NCBI GenBank assembly: GCA_002683395.1 | Contig: NYTG01000072.1 | Span: 7,764 to 29,575, forward strand | Direction of reading: 5' to 3' | Length of the DNA: 21,812 nucleotides | Source: Halieaceae bacterium | GTDB taxonomy: Bacteria > Pseudomonadota > Gammaproteobacteria > Pseudomonadales > Halieaceae | In this document: positions 8,496-15,675 of the stretch, piece by piece | Numbering within the stretch: the stretch's first letter is position 1 | Layout: each line of letters opens with the position of its first letter | The notes under the pieces: generated by a model | Databases searched by the model: none | Told to the model about the DNA's origin: nothing | The model's input: only the letters and a program-made list of their open reading frames with translations | Position numbers and translations under genes: made by a program

Positions 8496-9269
8496 TCAAT
8501 CAAGCCCCAAAACAGTGACCAAGTCCGATGCTGGGCGATACCCCGGAATCATTTGCCCAGAACTGGTCACGATAGCCGGTGTGCCGGTAACGCCCATATC
8601 CTGTCCGAGCTGATACTGAGCGGCAATCGGGTTATTCGCGCATTCGTTCATGGGCAGGTCCACGCCCGCTTTCAACTCTGTCAGCGTGGTTTGCTGGTCA
8701 TCCGCACACCAGGCCGTCGCGAGCTTCTGCGCTCCCTCGGAATCGACACCAGCCCTCGGGAAGGCTAGATACCGCACCTCAATGCCCTGAGCGTTCAGTT
8801 CATCGACTTCCCGATGCAACTTCTGGCAATAAAAGCAGGTGACATCGGTGAAGACGGCGATGTAATCCCGGGGCTCTCCCTGGGGCGAAAACACCAACAT
8901 TTCATCGACTGAAACACTCGCCAACTGCTCCTTTCGGGCAACTGCGCGGCGCTCCTCTGTCAGGTTCACTGCGCTGGTAGCGGTGGTCTGGTGCAGGTCG
9001 CCATTTAAAAAGAAGTATGCACCATCGTCGGTGGCGTAAATTAATGGGCCGTCTTCGATCTGCACTTCGGCGATGCCCGGCGCAGGGCTGGGGCGAGCAG
9101 ACTCTATACTGATTGGCTGACCGGCGAAGCCGCTCAGTGCGGCGGCCATGCGCTCCTTAAGGTCCTCCGCCAACGCGGTTTGACTCATTATCAGGGCAGT
9201 GCAAAACAGCGCCAAACGCGAGGAAAAACGGCGGACTCTAGGCTGTGAAATGTATTTAAGCGGATTCAT
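8496..9269 (-). CDS. dsbC: Thiol:disulfide interchange protein DsbC
   Basis: A periplasmic dimeric disulfide isomerase, 257 aa from the chosen start. Residues 1-34 form a signal peptide: positive RVRR, hydrophobic LALFCTALIMS, and likely cleavage after ALA. The N-terminal dimerisation domain follows, then a thioredoxin fold. The active site is TCFYCQKLH (Cys145 and Cys148), and VTGTPAIV carries the cis-proline. Two further cysteines (TAWCADD and NEC) are placed like the structural disulfide of DsbC. The active site CFYC differs from E. coli CGYC. I prefer the ATG at 9269, preceded by GGGAGAA and AGGA. Longer frames starting at 9287 or 9335 would put non-signal residues before the signal peptide. 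Confidence 0.93.
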   Translation of the reverse strand: MNPLKYISQPRVRRFSSRLALFCTALIMSQTALAEDLKERMAAALSGFAGQPISIESARPSPAPGIAEVQIEDGPLIYATDDGAYFFLNGDLHQTTATSAVNLTEERRAVARKEQLASVSVDEMLVFSPQGEPRDYIAVFTDVTCFYCQKLHREVDELNAQGIEVRYLAFPRAGVDSEGAQKLATAWCADDQQTTLTELKAGVDLPMNECANNPIAAQYQLGQDMGVTGTPAIVTSSGQMIPGYRPASDLVTVLGLD

Positions 9270-9312
9270 CTTCCTGACTTCTCCCATGGTCCCGGTGATA
9301 ACCCCATTGCCC

Positions 9313-9340
9313 ACTATAAGGGGGCTGAGGGCCAAGGTAA
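9313..9340 (-). promoter_or_regulatory. Possible sigma-70 promoter for dsbC operon
   Basis: On the minus strand a TATAGT -10 (9313-9318, 5 of 6 to consensus) is preceded by TTACCT (9335-9340) with a 16-base spacer, about 45 bases before the dsbC ATG. A second candidate further upstream starts with TTTACA. The -35 match is weak, so this is a suggestion based on location. Confidence 0.3.
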
Positions 9341-9484
9341 CGCACCCCTTGCGCCGCGCATTCGGTTAAACGCCACACTGCAAGTACAGTCTGAAATCGG
9401 GAGTGTAAAGGATCGCTATAAAAGGCGCGAATAGGCCCGATGCAGGACCGTTCGCCCTGCCGTTCAGGCCCCAGCCAGAGACTC

Positions 9485-9841
9485 TCAGGTAGAGAGCTTC
9501 TCCTTAATGCGCGCAGCCTTGCCAGAGAGCTCACGCAGGTAATAGAGCTTTGCCTGCCTGACATCACCACGACGCTTCACGTTGATGCTGTCAAGCAAGG
9601 TGCTGTAAGTCTGAAACGTTCGCTCGACACCAACGCCATGGGAAATTTTGCGCACGGTAAATGCAGAGTTAAGGCCACGGTTACGCTTACCGATGCAAAC
9701 GCCCTCAAAGGCCTGCAGTCGCTCACGATTTCCTTCCTTCACGCGCACCTGAACGACAACGGTGTCGCCCGGTGAGAAATCCGGCACCTCTTTGCTCATC
9801 TGCTCGGCGTCAAGCTCGGCAATAATTTTATTGGTACTCAT
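9485..9841 (-). CDS. rplS: 50S ribosomal protein L19
   Basis: L19 sits at the 30S-50S interface of the ribosome. The protein is 118 aa (E. coli 115). Recognisable blocks are PDFSPGDTVVVQVRVKEGN, RLQAFEGVCIGKRNRGLNS, FTVRKISHGVGVERTFQTYS and the C-terminal RRGDVRQAKLYYLRELSGKA. The ATG at 9841 follows a strong GGGAGAGGG ribosome site. It is the last gene of the conserved rpsP-rimM-trmD-rplS cluster. It is separated from trmD by 153 bases containing a leader hairpin, so its expression may be set apart from that of the two enzymes upstream. Confidence 0.98.
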   Translation of the reverse strand: MSTNKIIAELDAEQMSKEVPDFSPGDTVVVQVRVKEGNRERLQAFEGVCIGKRNRGLNSAFTVRKISHGVGVERTFQTYSTLLDSINVKRRGDVRQAKLYYLRELSGKAARIKEKLST

Positions 9842-9853
9842 TACCCTCTCCCA

Positions 9854-9873
9854 TCACCGCCCCGAAGCGGCGA
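9854..9873 (-). other. rplS leader hairpin
   Basis: The minus strand forms a 7-bp stem (TCGCCGC/GCGGTGA, one G-U pair) with a 6-base loop, located directly upstream of the rplS ribosome-binding site. It has no U-run and is not a terminator. A role in tuning L19 translation is inference. Confidence 0.4.
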
Positions 9874-9994
9874 CCGATTTATCTCAAAACTGCTTGTTTT
9901 ACGCCCCCTCAACCTGATCAGTTTCAGGACGGCACGCCGGAATTTTGCTCGCCTGGGCAAGCTATCAGGGGCCGACTACCCCGAGAGGCCGCGA

Positions 9995-10792
9995 TCATAC
10001 CTGCTCGGATGGGGATTGTCTGCCCCTGTCGGGCGTTAAAAGATCCCATTTCTCCAGCAATGCGCGGTCGCTCTCCGTCACCTGCTCCCAACTCAGCAAA
10101 TCGGGTCGGCGATCCAAGGTTCTTCTGAGCGCCTGTGCTCTCCGCCAGCCAGCGATGGCAGCATGATCCCCGCTGAGCAGGACATCAGGCACTCGATCCC
10201 CTTTGTGAACCTCAGGTCGAGTGTAGTGAGGACAGTCCAACAGACCCTCTGAAAAAGAATCCTCCTCCGCAGACGCCTCATGACCGAGCACACCTGGCAA
10301 CCAGCGGGTGACGGCATCGATCAACAGCATCGCGGGTAATTCGCCTCCACTGACCACAAAGTCCCCAACGGATAGCTCCAGATCGACCTCTCGGTCAATA
10401 AAACGCTCATCCATGCCCTCATAACGTCCCGCCACGAGCACCAAACTGGATGCCCCAGCCAGCGTGCGGGCCAGATTTGCATCAAGCTTCTGTCCCTGTG
10501 GCGTCAGCGCAATGACGGTCGCCTCTGCGCCCACCGCGGTTTTCGCCTTGGCTAACGCGGCCGACAATACCGGCGCCTGCATCACCATGCCGGGCCCGCC
10601 GCCGTAAGGTCGATCATCGACCGTGCCGTGTCGATCAGTCGCCTCGTCTCGGGGATCCTGCAGATGTAATTCGCACAGCCCACTTTGAAATGCACGACCA
10701 GTGACCCCCCACTCACTGACGGCAGCGAACATCTCAGGAAAGAGTGTGAGCACGGCGAAGCGGCAAAGTGGCAGAGACTCAGACGTTGGCAT
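9995..10792 (-). CDS. trmD: tRNA (guanine37-N1)-methyltransferase TrmD
   Basis: It methylates G37 next to the anticodon of several tRNAs using S-adenosylmethionine, which prevents +1 frameshifting. The protein is 265 aa (E. coli 255). It belongs to the SPOUT superfamily: FAVLTLFPEMF at the N-terminus, DDRPYGGGPGMVM, then the trefoil-knot SAM site LVAGRYEGMDERFI and ELSVGDFVVSGGELPAM. The C-terminal helical domain contains DCPHYTRPEVHKGDRVPDVL. The ATG at 10792 overlaps the rimM stop by 14 bases. A longer C-terminal tail than in E. coli (RGRQSPSEQV) is the only oddity. Confidence 0.98.
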   Translation of the reverse strand: MPTSESLPLCRFAVLTLFPEMFAAVSEWGVTGRAFQSGLCELHLQDPRDEATDRHGTVDDRPYGGGPGMVMQAPVLSAALAKAKTAVGAEATVIALTPQGQKLDANLARTLAGASSLVLVAGRYEGMDERFIDREVDLELSVGDFVVSGGELPAMLLIDAVTRWLPGVLGHEASAEEDSFSEGLLDCPHYTRPEVHKGDRVPDVLLSGDHAAIAGWRRAQALRRTLDRRPDLLSWEQVTESDRALLEKWDLLTPDRGRQSPSEQV

Positions 10793-11342
10793 ACCAATCC
10801 ACCTCTATCCTGCCATCGCTCAGATCGATCCGGGTCACGACCTCGTCGGGGATCCAGGGAACCAAATGCTCTTGATCATCTATGCTGCCTTCGCAGGGCG
10901 CAATCACGAGCACATCATTAGCGCCGGTCTCGAGCAGCGTTTTGACTTTGCCCAGCAGCGATCTCGACCCCTCTTCGGTACACCACACCTCGAGCCCCTC
11001 GAGATCACGCCAGTAGACTTCGTCGTCGGGAGCAGCAGGAAAGGCCGCCGTCGCCACCTGAATTTCAAGGCCCCGCAGCGCCTCTGCCGCTGTCCGGTCG
11101 GTCACACCATCCAGACAGGCAATAAAACCCTTGCCCTGGCGCTTTAGCGCCTGAACTGTCACTGACTGAGTGGAAGTGCTCGGCGCTTTCGACGACGAGG
11201 CTAACTGGAGGTTAGGCAAGGTTAAGAGGAGATTCGGGTCATCGAGCCGGACTCGAAGCCTGACCCACCCCTTGATCCCGTATGCGCCGACGATGTCGGC
11301 CAGAATCAAATAATCTTGGCTGGAGAGTGAGGAATGGCTCAT
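10779..11342 (-). CDS. rimM: Ribosome maturation factor RimM
   Basis: RimM binds S19 and helps mature the 3' domain of 16S rRNA in the 30S subunit. The protein is 187 aa. The N-terminal RimM domain is recognisable from YLILADIVGAYGIKGWVRLRV. The C-terminal PRC-barrel begins around DDEVYWRDLEGLEVW and ends with HLVPWIPDEVVTRIDLSDGRIEVDWYANV split by short variable stretches. A low-complexity Ser/Thr-rich insertion (SSSKAPSTSTQS) lies in the N-domain. rpsP ends 30 bases upstream and trmD overlaps downstream, the usual order. Confidence 0.96.
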   Translation of the reverse strand: MSHSSLSSQDYLILADIVGAYGIKGWVRLRVRLDDPNLLLTLPNLQLASSSKAPSTSTQSVTVQALKRQGKGFIACLDGVTDRTAAEALRGLEIQVATAAFPAAPDDEVYWRDLEGLEVWCTEEGSRSLLGKVKTLLETGANDVLVIAPCEGSIDDQEHLVPWIPDEVVTRIDLSDGRIEVDWYANV

Positions 11343-11372
11343 CGGGCTCCTCCAGCCACCAGCGACGCCAGA

Positions 11373-11636
11373 TTAAGCGGCGGTGGCTTCAGCGCCGACC
11401 TGATACTCTTTGATCAATTTTTTGACCCGAGGGCTGACTTGGGCGCCTTTCGCTACCCAACCTTCAACCGCCTCTACGTCAATACGCAGACGCTCTTCCT
11501 GACCGCGTGCAACCGGGTTAAAGAACCCAAGTCGATCGATAAAACGCCCGTCACGCGGCTCGCGACGATCCGCTACCGTAACGTGAAAGAAAGGCCGCTT
11601 TTTAGAGCCACCTCGGGATAGTCGAATGACCACCAT
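11373..11636 (-). CDS. rpsP: 30S ribosomal protein S16
   Basis: S16 is a small-subunit assembly protein. The product is 87 aa, near the family norm of 80-90. The start MVVIRLSRGGSKKRPFFHV, the block DRREPRDGRFIDRLGFFNP and the helix VEGWVAKGAQVSPRVKKLI are diagnostic. The C-terminal EATAA tail is variable. It heads the rpsP-rimM-trmD-rplS run. Its promoter is expected in the 124 bases between ffh and rpsP, but I see only weak candidates there. Confidence 0.98.
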   Translation of the reverse strand: MVVIRLSRGGSKKRPFFHVTVADRREPRDGRFIDRLGFFNPVARGQEERLRIDVEAVEGWVAKGAQVSPRVKKLIKEYQVGAEATAA

Positions 11637-11725
11637 AGTGCTTTACCCTCAATATTCGGTGTCAGGCCCCGGATTTCCGGCAACCCTTTATCAAAAGAGC
11701 GCGGAGGATACAGCAAACGACAAGA

Positions 11726-11757
11726 CGTGGAAAGGTGCACCGTGACCGCCTTTCACG
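11726..11757 (-). terminator. Possible weak terminator after ffh
   Basis: On the minus strand, just 3' of the ffh stop, CGTGAAAGG pairs with CCTTTCCACG (one bulged C) around a 13-base loop, followed by the T-rich TCTTGTCGTTTG. The stem is imperfect and the T-run is interrupted, so attenuation rather than full termination is likelier, if it acts at all. Confidence 0.25.
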
Positions 11758-11760
11758 GGC

Positions 11761-13140
11761 TTATCGGCGCGGAATGCCGGGGGGCATACCTCCCCCCGCT
11801 CCCCCTGTCATGCCGCCGAGCCCACGCATCATACGCTGCATGCCGCCGCCCTTCATTTTCTTCATCATTTTCTGCATCTGCTTGTGTTGCTTCAGCAGTC
11901 GATTCAGATCCTGGACCGCCGTACCCGAGCCCAAGGTAATTCGCCGCTTTCGGGAGCCCGAAATCAAGTCGGGATTGCGACGCTCGCGAGGTGTCATGGA
12001 GTTAATCATGGCTTCCATTCGGTCAAACTGCTTGGTATCCACATTCTGGGCCGCCTGCGCCATACCCCCCATGCCGGGCATTTTATCGAGCATGGCGCCC
12101 ATGCCGCCGATATTCTTCATTTGCTGGAGTTGCTCTCGGAAATCCTCGAGATCAAACCGCCCGCCCTTCTGAACCTTATTTGCAAGCTTTTTGGCTTTGC
12201 CATGGTCGACCTTGCGCTCCACTTCCTCGATAAGAGACAACATGTCCCCCATGCCCAGGATTCTGGAAGCAAGGCGATCGGGGTGGAAAGGATCTAGGGC
12301 GTCGGTCTTTTCTCCCACACCCAGAAATTTGATTGGTCGGTCGGTAATGGTGCGAACAGACAGGGCAGCACCACCCCGTGTATCAGCATCCACTTTGGTC
12401 AGAATGACCCCGGTTAAGGGAAGCGTTTTGCCGAATGCTTTAGCCGTGTTCGCCGCATCCTGACCCGTCATAGCATCCACGACGAACAGAGTTTCGATCG
12501 GATTGACCGCTTCGTGAAGCGCCTTAATTTCAGCCATCATCTCCTCATCGATGGCAAGACGGCCCGCCGTATCCACTAACAGCACGTCAGAAAAGGCTAC
12601 GCGGGCATCGGCCATAGCACGTTGCACAATATCGACCGGTGATTCCGCCGCATCACTAGGTTCAAAACGCGCTCCCACCTCACCCGCCAGCGTCTCTAGC
12701 TGCGCAATGGCCGCTGGTCGATAGACGTCAGCGCTGACCACCGACACTTTTTTCTTCTCGCGTTCAATCAGGTATCGCGCAAGTTTGGCAACCGTTGTCG
12801 TTTTACCCGCGCCCTGGAGCCCAGCCACCATCACAACGGCCGGTGGCTGCGTCGCCAGATTGAGTCCCTCTGACTCGCCACCCATGACCGCCTGCAACTC
12901 GGCCTGCACCACTTTTAAAAATGATTGCCCTGGCGTCAGGCTCTTACTGACTTCGACCCCAACGGCCCTATCTTTCACTCGGTCTGTGAAAGTTTTCACG
13001 ACCGGGAGCGCTACATCAGCTTCGAGAAGCGCCATGCGGACGTCGCGCAATGTATCCCTAATATTGTCCTCAGTGAGCTTTGATTTACCCGCGATGGCTT
13101 TCAGGCTGCTACTGAGACGGTCACTTAATGAATCAAACAT
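11761..13140 (-). CDS. ffh: Signal recognition particle protein Ffh
   Basis: Ffh is the SRP54 GTPase that binds 4.5S RNA and signal sequences of nascent membrane proteins and docks with FtsY. The protein is 459 aa (E. coli 453). The N domain (residues 1-90) contains LRDVRMALLEADVALPVVK. The G domain has GLQGAGKTTT (P-loop), SADVYRPAAIAQL, VDTAGRLAID, TKVDADTRGGAAL and GVGEKTDALDPF. The M domain from about residue 325 shows MLDKMPGMGGM, IINSMTPRERRNPDL-like helix residues, SRKRRI for RNA binding and the Met-rich QMQKMMKKMKGGGMQRM tail. It is divergent from the ypjD-like gene, as in E. coli. Confidence 0.98.
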   Translation of the reverse strand: MFDSLSDRLSSSLKAIAGKSKLTEDNIRDTLRDVRMALLEADVALPVVKTFTDRVKDRAVGVEVSKSLTPGQSFLKVVQAELQAVMGGESEGLNLATQPPAVVMVAGLQGAGKTTTVAKLARYLIEREKKKVSVVSADVYRPAAIAQLETLAGEVGARFEPSDAAESPVDIVQRAMADARVAFSDVLLVDTAGRLAIDEEMMAEIKALHEAVNPIETLFVVDAMTGQDAANTAKAFGKTLPLTGVILTKVDADTRGGAALSVRTITDRPIKFLGVGEKTDALDPFHPDRLASRILGMGDMLSLIEEVERKVDHGKAKKLANKVQKGGRFDLEDFREQLQQMKNIGGMGAMLDKMPGMGGMAQAAQNVDTKQFDRMEAMINSMTPRERRNPDLISGSRKRRITLGSGTAVQDLNRLLKQHKQMQKMMKKMKGGGMQRMMRGLGGMTGGAGGGMPPGIPRR

Positions 13141-13188
13141 GGCGTTAACTCCCCACGCAGGGATACCCTATCTTGTCCGGAACGGCGT

Positions 13189-13217
13189 AGTATAAGGATG
13201 CAATGAAAGAACCCCAA
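13189..13217 (-). promoter_or_regulatory. Probable ffh promoter in divergent region
   Basis: The minus strand has TTGGGG (13212-13217), a 17-base spacer and TATACT (13189-13194, 5 of 6 to the -10 consensus), placed about 50 bases before the ffh ATG. A plus-strand TATAAG (13191-13196) overlaps it and could serve the divergent ypjD-like gene, though it lacks a clear -35. Confidence 0.5.
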
Positions 13218-13261
13218 ATCAACGATAGCCGTCAGACCAGAGCCAGCCACGCGGAGACACC

Positions 13262-14083
13262 ATGGACGACACCCCCAGCCTGTTGAGCGCTGGCCTTGCC
13301 ATTCTGTCGGCACTACTTTATCTGGTTGCTGTATGGCGGCAGGTTCTCAACCTCGAGGCAGGTGAGGAACGGCAGCGACAGCAGATTGCGCTAGTAGGAA
13401 CGGCTGCACTGGCTGCCCATGCGCTCGCGGCTTACCTCCCCTCGCTGGCGGGAGAATCGAGCCTGGGATTCTATCGTGTTGCCTCGCTGATGTTCCTCAG
13501 CATGGGGGTGATCAGCCTTATAGCGCTGGTTGTGCGCCCGCTTCATACCTTGCTGATTGTGCTGTTTCCGCTGGCGGCACTCTCTATTCTGGTGGCCACG
13601 TTCGCGCCTGACACCAGCAGACCAATGAGTGATCTCCCCGCGGGCATCCTCTCCCACGTGTCGGCATCGATTGTCAGCTTTGCTGTACTGGCATTGGCGG
13701 TGCTGCAGGGCCTGCTGGTGACCGTGCAATCACGGCAACTGAGACAACATCGCAACCGTGGGGTCATTCGCAAGTTGCCGCCGCTGGAGGCTGCCTCCGC
13801 TTTATTCTATGAGCTCACCGGCGCAGGCTTTCTCATTTTGACCGTGGCAATTGGCACGGGCGTAGTGTTTGTCGATGATCTGTTCAGCCAGCAATTAGTC
13901 CACAAAACCGTATTGACCCTGCTTGCCTGGTGTCTCTATGGCGTGCTGTTGGTGCAATACTTTCGGCGCGGATGGCGCGTGCAGTCGGCCATCACCGTCA
14001 ATCTCATTGCTTTTGGTTGCGTCGTGCTGGGCTTTTTCGGCTCAAAATTGGTGCTAGAACTGCTTCTACCGCTCGCTCAATGA
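13262..14083 (+). CDS. ypjD: YpjD-like cytochrome c assembly membrane protein
   Basis: An inner-membrane protein of the CcsA/CcmC cytochrome c assembly (heme-handling) family, 273 aa, most like E. coli YpjD, which has the same place beside ffh. About eight hydrophobic segments are visible, beginning LLSAGLAILSALLYLVAVW and ending VVLGFFGSKLVLELLLPLA. Conserved histidines appear in AHALAAYLP, ILSHVSASIVSF and LVHKTVLTLLAW, the positions used for heme in CcsA proteins. I see no tryptophan-rich WWD heme-binding loop, so a full heme lyase role is doubtful and the physiological function is unsettled. The ATG follows GCGGAG with suitable spacing. The CorB-like gene follows in the same direction after 101 bases. 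Confidence 0.88.
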   Translation: MDDTPSLLSAGLAILSALLYLVAVWRQVLNLEAGEERQRQQIALVGTAALAAHALAAYLPSLAGESSLGFYRVASLMFLSMGVISLIALVVRPLHTLLIVLFPLAALSILVATFAPDTSRPMSDLPAGILSHVSASIVSFAVLALAVLQGLLVTVQSRQLRQHRNRGVIRKLPPLEAASALFYELTGAGFLILTVAIGTGVVFVDDLFSQQLVHKTVLTLLAWCLYGVLLVQYFRRGWRVQSAITVNLIAFGCVVLGFFGSKLVLELLLPLAQ

Positions 14084-14184
14084 GCACTACCGGGCCAATA
14101 TCTAACCGCGAAATAACAGGCTTGTGCCCACCCGTATTTTTCTCCACCATTTCATCTCCAAAGTTATAGAGGCGTGAGCCACTC

Positions 14185-15480
14185 TTGAACGAGACATCGC
14201 TGGGTCTGCTCTTTGCAGCACTGGCACTTTTGATTCTGATCTCTGCATTTTTCTCTAGCTCAGAGACCAGCATGATGTCGCTGAATCGTTATCGGCTGAA
14301 GCATCTCAAAGGCACTGGCCATCGGGGCGCGCAGCGCGCTATCCGGTTGCTGCAGCGACCCGATCGGCTGATTGGACTTATCCTGATCGGCAATAACCTC
14401 GTCAATATTCTGGCATCCGCGATTGCAACGGTGATCGCTATTCGGCTGTTTGGCGATGCCGGGATCGCCATTGCCACGCTGTCACTGACGCTGGTCATTC
14501 TGATTTTTGCCGAGATCACGCCCAAAACAATTGCTGCACTCCACCCGGAACGAGTGGCCTTTCCGGCAAGTGCGGTGCTAGTCCCGTTGCAAAAATTGTT
14601 GATGCCCCTGGTTCTTGCCATCAACTGGCTGACCAATGGCATTCTGAAACTGATGGGCTTCTCTCCCGATGAAGCGGGTGACGACGCCGTGTCTCAGGAG
14701 GAGTTGCGTACGATCGTGACCGAATCTGCGTCAATGATTCCCAGCCGCCACCGCAGGATGCTGGTCAATATTCTCGATCTTGAACAAATGACGGTTAATG
14801 ACATCATGGCGCCGCGCAACGAAATCTACGGGATCGATATTGAGGCACCCGACGAGGCCATCATGCGCCAGCTGAAAAGCAGCGCCCACACGCGATTGCC
14901 AATTTATGGCGATGACATCAATCAGATTGAAGGCGTGTTTCACATGCGCAACCTGAGCCGCGTGCTCGATGCGGGTCGCTTGAACCGACAGGCGTTACGG
15001 GAAGAGGCTGAGGCACCCTATTTCATCCCGGAAAACACGCCGCTTAACACGCAGCTACTGCACTTTCAGCGACAAAAAAAACGCCTCGGGATGGTGGTCG
15101 ACGAATATGGTGACATCCTTGGCCTAGTCGCCTTGGAGGACATCCTAGAAGAAATTGTGGGTGAGTTCACATCAAACCTTGTCGAAGAAAATGAGGAGAT
15201 CACGCGGCATCCCGACGGGAGCACCACGTGCTCGGGCACGGTCAGTATTCGCGACGTCAACCGGCAGCGAAAATGGAATCTGCCAACCGATGGACCGAAA
15301 ACGCTCAGCGGACTGGCACTCGAAGCGCTGGAGGCCTTTCCCAATGCACGCACTTCGGTTCGCATTGAGGGTTATCAGCTGGACATTGAGGAAATCGCCA
15401 AAACGCATATCAGTCGGGTAAGGGTCTGGCGATTAGAAAGTGATGAAAGTTCGGCTGCGCTGGCGGAGGAGCCACGCTAA
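14185..15480 (+). CDS. CorB/HlyC-CorC family CBS-domain membrane protein
   Basis: A 431-aa protein of the CNNM/CorB family, implicated in magnesium efflux or Co/Mg resistance, resembling E. coli YfjD (CorB). Residues 1-190 are the DUF21/CNNM membrane domain: the first helix LLFAALALLILISAFFSSSE, then SMMSLNRYRLKHL and LIGLILIGNNLVNILASA. A tandem CBS pair follows: DIMAPRNEIYGID, TRLPIYGDDINQIEGVFHMR, LGMVVDEYGDILGLVALEDILEEIVGE. A C-terminal CorC_HlyC domain comes last (GTVSIRDVNRQ to VRVWRL). The start is TTG at 14185: an in-frame TAG lies at 14167, and the next Met would delete the first helix. An AGAGG sits 12 bases upstream, so initiation is probably weak. Transported ion is inferred from the family. 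Confidence 0.9.
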   Translation: MNETSLGLLFAALALLILISAFFSSSETSMMSLNRYRLKHLKGTGHRGAQRAIRLLQRPDRLIGLILIGNNLVNILASAIATVIAIRLFGDAGIAIATLSLTLVILIFAEITPKTIAALHPERVAFPASAVLVPLQKLLMPLVLAINWLTNGILKLMGFSPDEAGDDAVSQEELRTIVTESASMIPSRHRRMLVNILDLEQMTVNDIMAPRNEIYGIDIEAPDEAIMRQLKSSAHTRLPIYGDDINQIEGVFHMRNLSRVLDAGRLNRQALREEAEAPYFIPENTPLNTQLLHFQRQKKRLGMVVDEYGDILGLVALEDILEEIVGEFTSNLVEENEEITRHPDGSTTCSGTVSIRDVNRQRKWNLPTDGPKTLSGLALEALEAFPNARTSVRIEGYQLDIEEIAKTHISRVRVWRLESDESSAALAEEPR

Positions 15481-15495
15481 GACAGGGAGCTCCCG

Positions 15496-15675
15496 CTAAC
15501 GTTTGGTGACTCTTTCACCGACGGCCACCAAAATCTCACGCTTACGCTCATCACTGGCAGAAAACCACTCGATAATCTCGTTGGCGGTGCGCTGGCAGCC
15601 AATACAAACGTCCTGATTGTCTAGCGAGCAGACCTCGATGCACGGGGATTTGACCGGCGGTGTGAGGTCAGTCAT
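15496..15675 (-). CDS. DUF1289 Cys-rich small protein
   Basis: A 59-aa protein of the DUF1289 (YdhL-like) family. The N-terminal half carries four cysteines as PCIEVC, then VCIGCQRT (Cys12, Cys16, Cys24, Cys27), a likely Zn or Fe-S site. ANEIIEWFSASDERKREIL follows, the usual family continuation. Its ATG overlaps the tgt TGA as ATGA (15672-15675), so translation is coupled to tgt. The stop is only 15 bases from the stop of the convergent CorB-like gene. The function of the family is not established. Placement after tgt could mean a link to tRNA modification or simply shared transcription. Confidence 0.9.
   Translation of the reverse strand: MTDLTPPVKSPCIEVCSLDNQDVCIGCQRTANEIIEWFSASDERKREILVAVGERVTKR

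Noticed and set aside
9256..9570. A 104-codon minus-strand frame between rplS and dsbC
   Set aside because: It overlaps both the rplS end and the dsbC signal peptide in another frame and has no ribosome site or motif. The gap is better explained as leader and promoter.
15485..15494. Perfect palindrome GGGAGCTCCC at the convergent junction as a terminator
   Set aside because: There is no loop beyond the palindrome centre and no T-run on either strand, so it is not a convincing intrinsic terminator.
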